The notes: generated from the sequence alone by a model not told the origin. A DNA stretch of 64,000 bases from Aliidiomarina celeris (GCF_003316875.1 NZ_QMIL01000008.1:1-64000), one strand, 5' to 3'. Counted from the first letter of the stretch, positions 42,858 through 52,407 are shown. Translations and numbers: made by a program.

Positions 42858-44818
42858 AGCGCCACTCCTTTTACCGGTGTTGCTTTACGCCGCAAACGGT
42901 AGCGTTTGTCGGTCATCGACAACAAGCCGCCAACCGCCATAATAACCCCGCCAAACCAAATCCAGCGTACGAAAGGCTTAATATGAATACGCACTGCCCA
43001 ACTGCCGTCGCCGAGCTCCTCGCCCATGGCAACGTACAGATCACGCCACGGGTTCACTTGCAAACCGGTTTGCGTCATCATTTGCCGCTGAATAGTGTAA
43101 AAACGCTTCTCGCTCACCACCGAGCCGACGCGACGTTCGCCACGGGTGATTTCAAATAATGCAGCGTCGCTTACCCAGTTCGGGCCAATGCGCTCATTCA
43201 TGCTTTTAAATTCGAAGGTGTAATTACGCTCAGTAAAGGTGTCGCCCGGCGCCATGCGCACGGTACGCTCCACTTCGTAGTTTTGCACCAAGGCAATACC
43301 GATAATGGTCACCGCAAAACCAACGTGGCCCAGCACCATACCCCAATGGCTACGCCCCAGTTTAATCAGCGCTTGAGGCTTATTCTCGCGCTGCGCCACG
43401 CGTAGCTTGAGCTCGTGGGCGGTACCGACAAAAATCCAAATGGCTAAAATAAGCCCCAACACCGCCATGCCCGACACCGAGTCGGCGAACACCATGGGCA
43501 ACACCACGGCCAATGCAACGGTTACCAGCAAGCCTATGAACAGCGGCTTCAGTAACGGCTGTATGTTGTCGCGCCGCCAGCGCACCAAAGGCCCAATACC
43601 CAGCAAGAAAGCAAAAGGAATCACCAGCCAGAAGAACATCATGTCGAAGAAAGGCTCGCCGATGGAAATAGAGCCTAAACCCAGCTGTTGGTGGAACAGC
43701 GGCAACAAAGTACCAATAAGCACCACCACAGTGGCGGTTACCAAAAAGATATTGTTACCCAGCAGCAGCACTTCGCGGCTAAACAGTTCGTAGCGCGTAT
43801 GGCTGACCACCTTCGAGGCGCGAATAGCGAACAGTAGCAGCGAGCTGACAATTACCACACCCAAGAAGGCCAACAAGAACATGCCACGGGTGGGGTCGGC
43901 GGCAAAACTATGCACCGACACCAACACGCCCGAGCGCACTAAAAAGGTACCGAGCAAGCTTAAACTGAACCCCGAAATAGCCAAGAGCACAGTCCACGCT
44001 TTAAAGGTGCCACGCTTTTCCGTTACCGCGAGCGAATGGATAAGCGCGGTGGCAATTAACCAGGGCATAAAGCTTGCGTTTTCGACTGGATCCCAGAACC
44101 ACCAGCCGCCCCAACCGAGCTCGTAATAGGCCCACCAACTGCCCACCATAATGCCCAAGGTGAGGAAAATCCATGCGGCAATGGTCCACGGCCGTGACCA
44201 ACGCGCCCAAGCCGAGTCTAAACGCCCGCCCATCAGGGCTGCAACGGCAAAGGCAAACGCCACCGACAACCCTACATAACCGAAGTAAAGCAACGGCGGG
44301 TGAATGATCATGCCGGGATCTTGCAGCAAGGGGTTCATGTCGCGGCCGTCTACCGGAATAAGCGGAATGGTGCGGTCGAACGGGTTCGAGGTGAGCAGCA
44401 TAAATAAATAGAAACCCACGCCGATCATACCCATAACGGCCAGTACACGGGCCGCAAAAGTGAGCGGTAAGCGTTTGGAATAAAGTGCGAGTGCCGCAGC
44501 CCAAGCGGCTTGCACCAGCATCCACATAAGGAATGAGCCTTCGTGGGAACTCCACACCGCGGTGATGCGGTAATACCATGGCAACGCGAGGCTTGAGTTA
44601 TTCGCTACATAAACGGTTGAAAAGTCGGACTTTAAAAATAGAACCGTAAGGGCGATATAGCTTATTAAGGTGAAAAAGAACATGCCGTAAGTAAGCGGAC
44701 GCGCCAACGACATGTAGCCGCCATGGCCCTTGGCTGTACCCACAATAGGCACCACGGCAAGCAGTAGTGAAAAGGCAAAGGCCAGCGCCAGTGCGTAGTG
44801 ACCGAATTCAGCGATCAT
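42854..44818 (-). CDS. ccmF: Haem lyase subunit CcmF
   Basis: A 654-residue protein with about fifteen membrane segments, the core of the cytochrome c haem lyase. The WWD motif is [18 protein letters not shown] (about 235-252), and conserved periplasmic histidine regions flank it ([10 protein letters not shown] and HEGSFLMW). I start at 44818 ([12 protein letters not shown]), with a GGTGG stretch upstream; an ATG three codons before is possible. It overlaps ccmE by 11 bases. Confidence 0.95.
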   Translation of the reverse strand: MIAEFGHYALALAFAFSLLLAVVPIVGTAKGHGGYMSLARPLTYGMFFFTLISYIALTVLFLKSDFSTVYVANNSSLALPWYYRITAVWSSHEGSFLMWMLVQAAWAAALALYSKRLPLTFAARVLAVMGMIGVGFYLFMLLTSNPFDRTIPLIPVDGRDMNPLLQDPGMIIHPPLLYFGYVGLSVAFAFAVAALMGGRLDSAWARWSRPWTIAAWIFLTLGIMVGSWWAYYELGWGGWWFWDPVENASFMPWLIATALIHSLAVTEKRGTFKAWTVLLAISGFSLSLLGTFLVRSGVLVSVHSFAADPTRGMFLLAFLGVVIVSSLLLFAIRASKVVSHTRYELFSREVLLLGNNIFLVTATVVVLIGTLLPLFHQQLGLGSISIGEPFFDMMFFWLVIPFAFLLGIGPLVRWRRDNIQPLLKPLFIGLLVTVALAVVLPMVFADSVSGMAVLGLILAIWIFVGTAHELKLRVAQRENKPQALIKLGRSHWGMVLGHVGFAVTIIGIALVQNYEVERTVRMAPGDTFTERNYTFEFKSMNERIGPNWVSDAALFEITRGERRVGSVVSEKRFYTIQRQMMTQTGLQVNPWRDLYVAMGEELGDGSWAVRIHIKPFVRWIWFGGVIMAVGGLLSMTDKRYRLRRKATPVKGVAL

Positions 44819-45329
44819 AACCACCACCTTCTTCTGTGTCGTTGCTTGCGTTCGGCTGTGTTTGCCACTGCGACGGCGGCACGTGCTCTATGCCTTTTAA
44901 CTGCCGTGCTAATTCCGGCGGCATGTATTCTTCGTCGTGGCGGGCTAATACTTCGCTGGCCACAATGCGATTCGGTTCAACCAAAATACCTTGCGCGACA
45001 ATACCCTGCCCTTCGCGGAACAAGTCGGGCAGTATGCCTTGGTATTCCACGGTCACTTCCGCAGGCCCGTTGTCGATTAAGCGAAACGACACCCGTAGGT
45101 TGTCGTCGAGCCGGCGTACCGTACCCGGCACAACCAATCCCCCCACGCGCAGCCGCTGGCCAACTTGCGGCATGGCCTTTTCGTTGCCCTTGCCTTCCAC
45201 TATTTCGGTAGGGGTGTAAAACAAGTCAATATTCTGCGACAGCGCATACAGCACCAAGCCCGTGGCAACTGCAAACGCCACAATAATGGAACTGGTAATT
45301 GCGAGTCTTTTTTTACGTCTTGGGTTCAT
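44808..45329 (-). CDS. ccmE: Haem chaperone CcmE
   Basis: A 173-residue periplasmic haem chaperone anchored by one N-terminal membrane segment (about 9-29). The OB-fold core includes [11 protein letters not shown] and [16 protein letters not shown], and the covalent haem site is [11 protein letters not shown] (His131, Tyr135). The start MNPRRKKRL at 45329 is preferred, since the longer frame would lie inside ccmD. The Gln/Asn/Glu-rich tail is variable in the family. Confidence 0.95.
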   Translation of the reverse strand: MNPRRKKRLAITSSIIVAFAVATGLVLYALSQNIDLFYTPTEIVEGKGNEKAMPQVGQRLRVGGLVVPGTVRRLDDNLRVSFRLIDNGPAEVTVEYQGILPDLFREGQGIVAQGILVEPNRIVASEVLARHDEEYMPPELARQLKGIEHVPPSQWQTQPNASNDTEEGGGYDR

Positions 45330-45621
45330 GATGGTCACTTTCTTCCGTAGCTTTGAATTCTGTTGCAGCGCTGGTTTCCGCCGAGCCGGTCTTCTGCTGG
45401 GCGCTGCTTTTTTGCTCGGGGCTGCGTTGGCGTGCGGCCAAAACCCGCTCTGCACGGGCACGATAGGCAGTTACTTCTTTGCTCAACTTCGCGCGGCGCA
45501 GAAACACCTCGAGCGCTACCGCGCCGAGCGCCGCAAAGGTAACAAATAACGCCGACCACACATAAAATCCGTAGCCGCCCATGGCAATAAAGGCACTAAA
45601 GCTGTCGAACTGAAATTGCAT
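45313..45621 (-). CDS. ccmD: Haem exporter subunit CcmD
   Basis: A 102-residue small membrane protein with one membrane segment (about 15-37, [24 protein letters not shown]), as in CcmD, which helps release holo-CcmE from CcmABC. It is longer than most CcmD proteins because of a charged, Gln/Glu/Ala-rich C-terminal tail (about 60-102) that overlaps the start of ccmE by 17 bases. The tail is presumably cytoplasmic. Confidence 0.88.
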   Translation of the reverse strand: MQFQFDSFSAFIAMGGYGFYVWSALFVTFAALGAVALEVFLRRAKLSKEVTAYRARAERVLAARQRSPEQKSSAQQKTGSAETSAATEFKATEESDHHEPKT

Positions 45622-46424
45622 TAGCCTCGCTCCTCTGTGTTCGCTGCCCCGGTGTTCGCTGCCTGGCTCGCAGGTATAGCCCCAGACAAAATAGCTTGTG
45701 CCCAGGGCCGGCGCACTTCGCGCTGCAAAATTTGATTATTCAGCCGCAGAATAACCAAGGTGCCGGCAATCAGGGCAAAACCGAGAATGTTCAGCAGCAA
45801 GGGCCACAGCATTTCTGGTGCCATGCTAGGTTTTTCAAAGCGGGTGATCACTTTGGTAATGGTGGACTGCTGGTGCAGCGTGTTCCACCAATACACCGAG
45901 TAGTGAATAATGGGAATGTTCACCACACCGATAAGCGCGAGAATACCCGCAGCCTTGGCGCCGGTGCGCTCATCTTCAAAGGCGGCGTAAAGGGCCATAA
46001 CGCCCAAATAGAGGAATAACAGAATAAGCTGTGAGGTGAGCCGTGCGTCCCACACCCACCAAGTGCCCCACATGGGCTGGCCCCAAACGGCACCGGTAAA
46101 CAAGGAAATAAAGGTAAACACAGCACCAACCGGCGCTATGGCTAAAATTGCCCACTCTGCAGTGCGAATTTGCCACACTAACGCAATGAGCGCGGCGGTG
46201 GCCATGGTCATGTACAAACCCATAGACAAAATAGCCGCCGGCACATGGGTAAATATAATACGGTAACTGTCGCCCTGTTGGTAATCGGCCGGCGCAAAGG
46301 CCAGCCCCCAAATGGTTGCCACAGCCAAAACCACAATACCCGGCACCGCGAACCACGGCAGCATTTTTTGATTCAACCGGTAGGTCGCTTCCGGTTTTGC
46401 ATAAGGGTGTAACCAACGCCACAT
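45621..46424 (-). CDS. ccmC: Haem exporter subunit CcmC
   Basis: A 267-residue, six-segment membrane protein of the HemeHandling family. The WWD motif (GTWWVWDARLTSQL, about 139-152) and flanking histidines (FTHVPAAILSMG and IIHYSVYWWNTLHQ) coordinate haem for transfer to CcmE. The order ccmA-B-C-D-E-F-G-H-I is the canonical one. It begins one base after the ccmB stop. Confidence 0.95.
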   Translation of the reverse strand: MWRWLHPYAKPEATYRLNQKMLPWFAVPGIVVLAVATIWGLAFAPADYQQGDSYRIIFTHVPAAILSMGLYMTMATAALIALVWQIRTAEWAILAIAPVGAVFTFISLFTGAVWGQPMWGTWWVWDARLTSQLILLFLYLGVMALYAAFEDERTGAKAAGILALIGVVNIPIIHYSVYWWNTLHQQSTITKVITRFEKPSMAPEMLWPLLLNILGFALIAGTLVILRLNNQILQREVRRPWAQAILSGAIPASQAANTGAANTEERG

Positions 46425-46425
46425 A

Positions 46426-47103
46426 TTAATTCACACTCACTCGTAAGGCTGCATGGACAGCATAAGGAGACAATACCACTGTTAACACCATAATAGCGGC
46501 CATTAACGCCAGGGGCCCCGCGGGCGAAAGCCCTGTAGCAGAGGCTTCTACCGCTGCCGTTGCAAAAATAAGCAATGGTATTAACAAGGGTAACAACAGC
46601 AAACTTAACAGCGCACCGCCCTTGTTGAGGCTTACGGTTAGCGCCACACCAATGGCGCCAACACAACTAATTACGGGCGTACCGAGCAAAAGGGTCACCC
46701 ATAATGTGCCCCAAGCGCTTGGCGTTAAGTTCAACAGCAAAGCAAACAAAGGTGCCAACACCAGCAGCGGCAGCGCCGTAAGCAGCCAATGCACCGTAAT
46801 TTTTGCCAACACCGACCATTCTACCGCCACCGGCAACAACAGCATTTGCTCAAGCGCACCGTCGCGAAAGTCGTCGCGAAAAATACGTTCCAACCCCAAC
46901 AGTGCCGACAAAATGGCACTCACCCAAATTACCCCAGGCGCTATGCGGCTGAGTACATCGGGCCCGGGGCCGACACCGAGCGGAAACAGCGTAATCACCA
47001 CCAGCAAAAATAAAATAGGGTTGAGCAAGTCGCTACGTTGCCGCATTGCAACCCGTAAATCGCGCCGCATTATTGCTATGAATATCGCTAACAAGCCTGT
47101 CAA
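46426..47103 (-). CDS. ccmB: Haem exporter permease CcmB
   Basis: A permease with six membrane segments that pairs with CcmA. I propose a TTG start at 47103, overlapping the ccmA stop in a TTGA arrangement with GGAG upstream; this gives 225 residues, the usual length. The first ATG is at 47070 (MRRDLRVAMRQRSDLLNP) and would give 214. Longer frames run into ccmA in another frame and are rejected. Conserved parts include VITLFPLGVGP and DDFRDGALEQMLLLP. Confidence 0.88.
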   Translation of the reverse strand: MTGLLAIFIAIMRRDLRVAMRQRSDLLNPILFLLVVITLFPLGVGPGPDVLSRIAPGVIWVSAILSALLGLERIFRDDFRDGALEQMLLLPVAVEWSVLAKITVHWLLTALPLLVLAPLFALLLNLTPSAWGTLWVTLLLGTPVISCVGAIGVALTVSLNKGGALLSLLLLPLLIPLLIFATAAVEASATGLSPAGPLALMAAIMVLTVVLSPYAVHAALRVSVN

Positions 47104-47753
47104 TGCTGATACTCCAACACTAAGGTTTGCAAGGCGATAGGCAGGTGGTTCAAGGCTTGGTGCGAGGTCATCACAATGGCCCCACCGCGGGCGACCTGCC
47201 ACTGGAAACGCTCGTGCAAAAGCTCGATACCATGGACATCGAGGGAGGTGAAAGGTTCGTCGAGAATCCATAGTTTGGCGTTACTGAGCCACAGCCGTGC
47301 CAATGCAATGCGCCGCTGCTGACCGGCCGACAGGCGTTGGGCTGGAATGTCTTCTAAGCCCACGAGCCCTACATTGGCCAACAATTCATAAGGCGGCTCT
47401 TGCAAACCACGCCCCTGCACATGCCCTTGAACGCTGGCAAAAAAGTCGAGGTTTTCAATGGCGGTGAGTTCAGGTTTTACCCCAGCCTTATGGCCAAGAA
47501 AAAGCAACTCTTGATGATAGGCACTACGGTTATGCTCGATAGCTTCGCCCTGAAAACAAACAGAGCCCGATTGCGGCGGCAGTAAACCTGCGAGAATACG
47601 CAGCAAGCTGGACTTACCCGCGCCGTTTGGCCCTTGAATTTGCCAAATCTCGCCGCTATTCACCTGCAAATTGAGGGCGCTAAACAAGGTGCGCTCACCG
47701 CGAACGGAAGCAACATTTTGTGCGCTGAGTAAGCCCTTTGGAGTCTGTGCCAT
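47100..47753 (-). CDS. ccmA: Haem exporter ATP-binding protein CcmA
   Basis: A 217-residue ABC ATPase. Walker A is GPNGAGKSSLLRIL (about 40-53), the signature is LSAGQQRRIALARL, and Walker B is LWILDEPFTSLD. It powers release of haem-loaded CcmE from CcmCD. It is the first gene of the ccm operon; the 120-base gap to the divergent FliK-like gene should contain the promoters for both. Confidence 0.95.
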   Translation of the reverse strand: MAQTPKGLLSAQNVASVRGERTLFSALNLQVNSGEIWQIQGPNGAGKSSLLRILAGLLPPQSGSVCFQGEAIEHNRSAYHQELLFLGHKAGVKPELTAIENLDFFASVQGHVQGRGLQEPPYELLANVGLVGLEDIPAQRLSAGQQRRIALARLWLSNAKLWILDEPFTSLDVHGIELLHERFQWQVARGGAIVMTSHQALNHLPIALQTLVLEYQH

Positions 47754-47874
47754 ACGCCCTCTGCAGGAAAACTAAAACGGCCGTTATGCTAACATATTTT
47801 CACCCCTTGCTGCGACCAAAACCGCTCCCTTTTGAACGCTTTACAAGCTGCATAACCCTAGGCATAGTGCGGGT

Positions 47875-48903
47875 ATGGATAAGTTAACCCCAAGCCAAAT
47901 GCAGAGCCTGCTGCGCAGCTTACAAAGCGCCACGCTTGCGCAAACCAAAGGGCTGCATGAAAGCAAAGCCAGCGACGCGGCGCACGCAACGGGAACCGCA
48001 AACGCAACTGCGGCACGCGCACTCGGCGCCGTGCAGCTCAACACGCCCGCAGCTCTGCGGCAAATTGTCGCACAGGCACAGTCGCCCTTGCCATTATTGC
48101 AAAGTATGGCCGCGCTGCGCGGCAGCGGCGCGGAATTACCGCCACAAGTGCGCAGCGTGGTCGAAAGCATGTTTGCCAGTGCCCAGTCGCCGCGGGTAAC
48201 ACCCGCTTTAATCAGTCAGTGGTTTGGCTTGAACCCAGTGCTTGGGCTCACGCAACCGAGCCTTGCCGGTGCGGGGGGTGCAGCAAATGCGCAAGCGAGC
48301 TCGGCGCTTTGGTTACAACAGGCGTTACCCCTTTTACTTTTATTGTTGCGGCCACAAGGCGACCGCCCCGCACCGAGCCAACCTTTGCAACAGGCACTCT
48401 CGCAACTGTTTGGCGGCTTGTTTACCAGCGGCGCTAATAGCGCTATGCAGCAATTTTTACGGGACCTGCAAGGCAACTTGCAGCAAGCCCGCTTAAGCCA
48501 AATGCACTACGCCGAGTCCGCCAGCCGGCAAGAGCCCGACTACTACCTAACCTTGCCGTGGCTGGTGGACAAAAACCCTTCTGCCATAGAACTGCTGATT
48601 CAGCGCCGCAAGCAACAACGCGAACGCGAACAGCAAAGCGACGGTTGGGTACTCTCTATGCGCCTGAATATCACCAAAATTGGACCAATATTGGCGCGAG
48701 TACGCTGGACCGGCAGCGACGCGGGCATTCAAATTTATACCGACAACGACGCCGCTAGCCGTTGGCTCACGCCCAAAGTGACGCACCTCGAACAGCAACT
48801 GAGCGCACAGGGTATTGTGGTAAAAGAGCTTGCCGTACAAACTGGCCGCATTCCAGCCACGCTTGCGCCCGATCCTAATCAACTGATTCGGGTGCGGGTG
48901 TAA
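47875..48903 (+). CDS. FliK-like flagellar hook-length control protein
   Basis: A 342-residue protein with an Ala/Gln-rich, low-complexity N-terminal half and a C-terminal domain (about 255-342, GWVLSMRLNITKIGPILARVRW ... LSAQGIVVKELAVQTGRIP) resembling the Flg_hook domain of FliK. It is not the main fliK, which normally lies in the fliE-fliR cluster. Its pairing with an FlhB C-terminal-like gene, overlapping by one base, is seen in related gammaproteobacteria and suggests a link to export substrate switching. The role is inferred. Confidence 0.78.
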   Translation: MDKLTPSQMQSLLRSLQSATLAQTKGLHESKASDAAHATGTANATAARALGAVQLNTPAALRQIVAQAQSPLPLLQSMAALRGSGAELPPQVRSVVESMFASAQSPRVTPALISQWFGLNPVLGLTQPSLAGAGGAANAQASSALWLQQALPLLLLLLRPQGDRPAPSQPLQQALSQLFGGLFTSGANSAMQQFLRDLQGNLQQARLSQMHYAESASRQEPDYYLTLPWLVDKNPSAIELLIQRRKQQREREQQSDGWVLSMRLNITKIGPILARVRWTGSDAGIQIYTDNDAASRWLTPKVTHLEQQLSAQGIVVKELAVQTGRIPATLAPDPNQLIRVRV

Positions 48904-49157
48904 TGAACAAAAACAAAAAAGCAGTAGGTTTACGTTACGACGGCGTAGGTGCACCCACAGTGGTTTCTCGTGGTTTCGACAAACTCGCCGAAGAGATCAT
49001 TCGCCAAGCGAAAGACGCCGGAGTGCTGGTGCATGAGGATCCAGAGCTGGCTAATTTTCTTGCCAAATTAGAAGTGGGTGAGCAAATTCCAAAAGAAGTG
49101 TACGTGATTATTGCCGAGCTGATTGCCTTCGCCACTTGGCTGAATTTAAAGGCGTAA
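48903..49157 (+). CDS. fhlB: FlhB C-terminal-domain-like protein (FhlB)
   Basis: An 84-residue protein homologous to the cytoplasmic export-switch domain of FlhB/YscU (KKAVGLRYDGVGAPTVVSRG ... ARKVxx-type helix IIRQAKDAGVLVHEDPELANFLAKLEVGEQIPKEVYVIIAELIAF). It lacks the membrane domain and lacks the autocleavage NPTH motif, where FlhB would read NPTHYAVAL. Such stand-alone forms can replace the FlhB C-terminal fragment in export in Salmonella studies of FhlB. Overlaps the FliK-like gene. Confidence 0.88.
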   Translation: MNKNKKAVGLRYDGVGAPTVVSRGFDKLAEEIIRQAKDAGVLVHEDPELANFLAKLEVGEQIPKEVYVIIAELIAFATWLNLKA

Positions 49158-49167
49158 GTTCAAGCGG

Positions 49168-49225
49168 TGACTGCTCCCCGCCCTAAGCGCTAAAGCGCCA
49201 CGGGCGAGGCTTCCAACTTCTCAGG
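49168..49225 (-). ncRNA. Candidate omega RNA 3' part of the TnpB element
   Basis: The TnpB guide RNA normally overlaps the 3' end of tnpB and ends at the right end, with the guide taken from flanking DNA. Here the minus strand after the TnpB stop reads GAAGCC, then the stem CTCGCCC...GGGCGGGG, then AGCAGTCAC, the layout of known right ends. Any guide would begin near 49166 and extend into the fhlB 3' region. Not folded or tested. Confidence 0.35.
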
Positions 49226-50399
49226 CAGCAACTGGTACGTGACCAGATTGACGCTTGCCTCCATTGGCAGAGACCGACAGTCCTGCGGCCTTTAATTTTA
49301 AAATACCTTGCGCCTTGATATTTAAGGCTGCATTGATGTCCCGATCACGCTGTGTTGAGCAGGATGGACACTGCCAGTCGCGCACCTTCAGCGATAACGC
49401 TTCCAGCTTGTGTCCACAGCAAGAGCAAGTTTTAGAGCTGGCAAACCATTGATCAATTTTAACCAGATGCTTGCCTTGCTCTTTAGCCTTGTATTCCAGC
49501 TTTTGGATCAAGCCTGACCAACTCGCATCGGCAATGTGCTTGGACAATTTCCTGTTCTTCAGCATGTTTTTGACTTTCAGTGTCTCGACAATGACCGCTT
49601 GGTTTTCGTCAATCACTTGTCGAGACAGCTTGTGCTGAAAATCAGCACGCGCATTCGCCAGACGCTGATGCGCCTTAGCGAGTTTAAGTCGGGCTTTGGC
49701 GCGACCTTTACTGCCTTTCTTGCAGCGTGATAAGGCTTTTTGTTTACGGCGCAGATTGGCACTGGCTTTCTTCAAAAAGCGTGGATTCGGTTTTTTCGTG
49801 CCGTTTGAATCAATGGCAAGATGCGTTAAACCCATATCCAATCCGAGCACCTGAACAGCATTCAGGCTTTGAATGGTCGCAGGAGCCTCTTGCCCATCTT
49901 CGTGCAGCAGTGAGGCATAGTATTCACCCGTCACTGTGCGGGACAAGGTGATGCTTTTCAGTTTCCCTTCAACCTTGCGGTGAATACGTGCCTTGATGGG
50001 CTGCTTTAACTTCGGCACTTTAATCCAGTCATCTCCACATTCAACGCTCATGCAATGATAGCTGGACTGCCTGCCATGCTTGCGCTTGAACTTGGGATAA
50101 CGAGAAGGCAGTTTGGGATCAAAGAAACGTTGAAAGGCTTTATCCAGATTGATACATGCCTGCTGGAGTGCAATCGAATCAAAATCTTTGAGCCAGTGAT
50201 ACTTGCGAGATTTCTTCGCAACAGCCAACAGCGGCTTGAGGTCTTTTTTGGCCTTCAATTTCAGGTCGTGACGCTTGTACTGGCTGCTGATGATATGCAA
50301 AGCCTTGTTGTACGCAAAGCGCACAGCGCCGAACTGGCGGTTTAAAAATTCCGCCTGCTCAGGTGTAGGATATATGCGTACTTTTGTGGCCTTTAACAT
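49221..50399 (-). CDS. tnpB: RNA-guided endonuclease TnpB
   Basis: A 392-residue TnpB (OrfB), ancestor-type relative of Cas12. I start at 50399 (MLKATKVRIYPTPEQ), the family start; the frame continues 14 codons upstream without support. The RuvC-like centre is complete: Asp188 (VLGLDMGLTH), Glu272 (IVETLKVKNM) and Asp354 (RDRDINAALN). The zinc finger pairs are Cys325/Cys328 and Cys344/Cys347. No frameshift is seen, so an active nuclease is plausible. In studied elements TnpB cuts DNA next to a target-adjacent motif and promotes element retention. Confidence 0.93.
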   Translation of the reverse strand: MLKATKVRIYPTPEQAEFLNRQFGAVRFAYNKALHIISSQYKRHDLKLKAKKDLKPLLAVAKKSRKYHWLKDFDSIALQQACINLDKAFQRFFDPKLPSRYPKFKRKHGRQSSYHCMSVECGDDWIKVPKLKQPIKARIHRKVEGKLKSITLSRTVTGEYYASLLHEDGQEAPATIQSLNAVQVLGLDMGLTHLAIDSNGTKKPNPRFLKKASANLRRKQKALSRCKKGSKGRAKARLKLAKAHQRLANARADFQHKLSRQVIDENQAVIVETLKVKNMLKNRKLSKHIADASWSGLIQKLEYKAKEQGKHLVKIDQWFASSKTCSCCGHKLEALSLKVRDWQCPSCSTQRDRDINAALNIKAQGILKLKAAGLSVSANGGKRQSGHVPVAA

Positions 50400-50543
50400 C
50401 GTTACTTTAATACTGGTTTTATATACAGCATGCTTACACATGCGTGCGTCTTAATCAAGACCGTTCACGACATTAAAACCAACGCCTTATATCCCCGCCC
50501 GACTGGGCGAGGGTTTACGGCGTGATTGCTAAGGGCGTGATTG

Positions 50544-51083
50544 CTAAGGGCGAGATTGGGGCTTGGCGTAGAGGGAATACACAAGCTCCGCTTCAGCCCG
50601 CGGCAACTCGCAGCTTTCTATGATGTCTTCGAGGCTTGCGCCTTGCTGCACCAGCTTTGCCGCACGTTGGTAAAACTTGCTGGCCGGATCTTGCTCCGCT
50701 ACTTCTTGAATGGCGTTTTGTTGCTCGGCCAAACGGCTGGCAAGGCTTTCGTGCTGTTCGGTGAGCTTTAACAACGCCTTGGCCATACGCTCGCGCTCCT
50801 GCCCTTCGTTTTCCGTGCGCTGTGCTAATTCTACTTGCTTGCTGTGCAAGGCTTTTACATGCTTTTGCAGCGCCACTACCTCTTCTACCACAGCAGCGAG
50901 CCGATCCTGCTCGGCACTCATGCGTTGCGTGCGAATACTCTCGAGCAACGCCACTAGGTTTTGCTGCTCTTTGTGGTTACGAAGCTGCGCAATAATAACC
51001 ACCACCACACCCGCAAGTGCCGCAAACGCGACACTCAAAGGTAGCCAAAAGCTCAACATTGCAGGCGTAAGAACAGACATCAT
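50544..51083 (-). CDS. DUF2802 coiled-coil membrane protein
   Basis: A 179-residue protein: one N-terminal membrane segment (about 10-33), a long coiled coil (about 38-125) and a small C-terminal domain (FYQRAAKLVQQGASLEDIIESCELPRAEAELVYSLY) that resembles DUF2802. It begins in a TAATG overlap with the cheW stop, so it belongs to the chemotaxis operon, and homologues at this place are common in polarly flagellated gammaproteobacteria. It may help organise polar arrays; that is inference. The end of the gene and a 16-base tandem copy of its last bases (50521-50550) lie at the border of the TnpB element. Confidence 0.82.
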   Translation of the reverse strand: MMSVLTPAMLSFWLPLSVAFAALAGVVVVIIAQLRNHKEQQNLVALLESIRTQRMSAEQDRLAAVVEEVVALQKHVKALHSKQVELAQRTENEGQERERMAKALLKLTEQHESLASRLAEQQNAIQEVAEQDPASKFYQRAAKLVQQGASLEDIIESCELPRAEAELVYSLYAKPQSRP

Positions 51084-51586
51084 TAAATTTGCGACAACTC
51101 GTCCCACTCTTCGTCGGTGAGCAGTTTATTCAAGTCGACTAAAATCAGCAACTCGCCTTCGCGGTTACTTACGCCCTGAATAAAGCGCGCACTTTCTTCG
51201 GTACCCACATTCGGCGCACTGTCAATTTCAGAACTGCGCAAATACACCACCTCGGCCACACTGTCCACCAGAATGCCGATAACCTGTTGTTCCGCTTCAA
51301 TAATCACCACACGAGTATTGTCGGTTACTTCCGTTGTTGGCAAGCCAAAACGGGTTCGCGTGTCGATAACGGTAACCACATTGCCGCGCAGGTTGATAAT
51401 TCCTAACACATAGTCGGGCGCACCCGGAACCGGCGCAATTTCGCTATGGCGTAACACTTCTTGCACCTGCATTACGTTAATACCGTAGGTTTCTTCAGCG
51501 AGCTGAAAGGTCACCCACTGTAGTACCGGATCGTCGGAATCGCTTACCGTCGCTTTTTGCTTTAGGCTGCGGTTATCGCTGCTCAT
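51083..51586 (-). CDS. cheW: Chemotaxis coupling protein CheW
   Basis: A 167-residue CheW that couples CheA to chemoreceptors. I start at 51586 (MSSDNRSLKQKA), with GGAG ten bases upstream, overlapping the previous gene by 14 bases. The two SH3-like subdomains are clear (VTFQLAEETYGINVMQVQEVLRHSEIAPVPG and NLRGNVVTVIDTRTRFGLP). The length is normal. Confidence 0.95.
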   Translation of the reverse strand: MSSDNRSLKQKATVSDSDDPVLQWVTFQLAEETYGINVMQVQEVLRHSEIAPVPGAPDYVLGIINLRGNVVTVIDTRTRFGLPTTEVTDNTRVVIIEAEQQVIGILVDSVAEVVYLRSSEIDSAPNVGTEESARFIQGVSNREGELLILVDLNKLLTDEEWDELSQI

Positions 51587-52388
51587 GATCTGCTTCTCCA
51601 CCATTAGTTTCGCTGTTGTCCATGCCCTGATTTAGCATTTCTATCATTGCTTCCACATTGAGCAAGGCACACATTTTTTCTTTCACTATACCTGCGAGCC
51701 AAGGCCGTTTGCCAGCATGGTTTGCATGCGGCTGCCGCCATTGTATTTCGCTGGGTTGTAAGGTTTGGGTATTCACCAACGACTCGCATGCCAGCCCCCA
51801 ATGGCTGTCACTTAACATAACAAGGTACTGATATTTTAAGCTTTCTGCTAGCTCCGCTGTATATTTTTCTGGCATAACCCAGCGTGCCGAGTCCACCACG
51901 TTTAACTGCTCTTCGCGGCTGGGCATAATGCCCAAATACCACTTGGGCTTACCAAATAACGGTTTTGGGCGCTCCCACTTATGAATACCGCCCAAGCTTT
52001 TTAACGGCACCGCTAAATTGAGCCCAGCCACCTTAAAGAACAGCGCTTGAAAGGCTTCTTCGCGGTACTCCGCCATGGTGTCTGGCAGTTGCGGCGGGGG
52101 CGGTGGTGTTTCTACCTTCTGCGGCGCAGGTGCCTGCTGCGGTGCCGACGCCTGCTGCGGTGTTTGCGCTACCGGTGCCGGTGCTGTCGCAATCGGTGTG
52201 GGCACCGACGCCTGAGACTTTTCCGTCACCAGCGGCTTTTCTGGCGCTGGTTTTTCTGGAGCCACATTCGCCAACAACTGTTCTACCGGTGCGCGAGCCA
52301 TACGATCAAGCGCACTCGGCTGCTCTTCTTCAAGCAGGGCCGTGAGGTATTCTTGCATTGCGCGGTCGCTTGTCGACTTCTGACTCAT
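51573..52388 (-). CDS. CheW-like protein with extended N-terminus
   Basis: A 271-residue protein. Residues about 1-120 are a Pro/Ala/Gln-rich, probably disordered part (PAPVAQTPQQASAPQQ). About 125-255 form a CheW-like domain (EEAFQALFFKVAGLNLAVPLKSLGGIHKWER, MPSREEQLNVVDSARWVMP, LACESLVNTQTLQPSEIQWR). Such a second CheW lies between parA and cheW in related genomes and is linked to ParC-like polar localisation. I start at the ATG at 52388; another ATG three codons earlier is possible. Confidence 0.85.
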   Translation of the reverse strand: MSQKSTSDRAMQEYLTALLEEEQPSALDRMARAPVEQLLANVAPEKPAPEKPLVTEKSQASVPTPIATAPAPVAQTPQQASAPQQAPAPQKVETPPPPPQLPDTMAEYREEAFQALFFKVAGLNLAVPLKSLGGIHKWERPKPLFGKPKWYLGIMPSREEQLNVVDSARWVMPEKYTAELAESLKYQYLVMLSDSHWGLACESLVNTQTLQPSEIQWRQPHANHAGKRPWLAGIVKEKMCALLNVEAMIEMLNQGMDNSETNGGEADHEQR

Positions 52389-52407
52389 GCTGTTCAAAAC
52401 CTTCGTT

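Larger units (their letters stand above)
49168..50520 (-). mobile_element. IS200/IS605-type element with TnpB only
   Basis: A single tnpB gene flanked by palindromic ends and no tnpA, as in IS1341-type elements. The right end has a stem-loop (49176-49209: CCCCGCCC, AGCGC, TAAA, GCGC, GGGCGAGG). The left end has CGCCC, GACT, GGGCG (about 50496-50509) with a similar CCCCGCCC flank. It lies between the convergent FhlB and DUF2802 genes and disrupts neither. The exact outer ends are uncertain by several bases. Mobilisation would need a TnpA supplied elsewhere. Confidence 0.7.

Noticed and set aside
46426-47271. Long 281-residue version of ccmB
   Set aside because: The first 56 codons overlap ccmA in a different frame and do not resemble CcmB; the TTG at 47103 or ATG at 47070 fits the family length.
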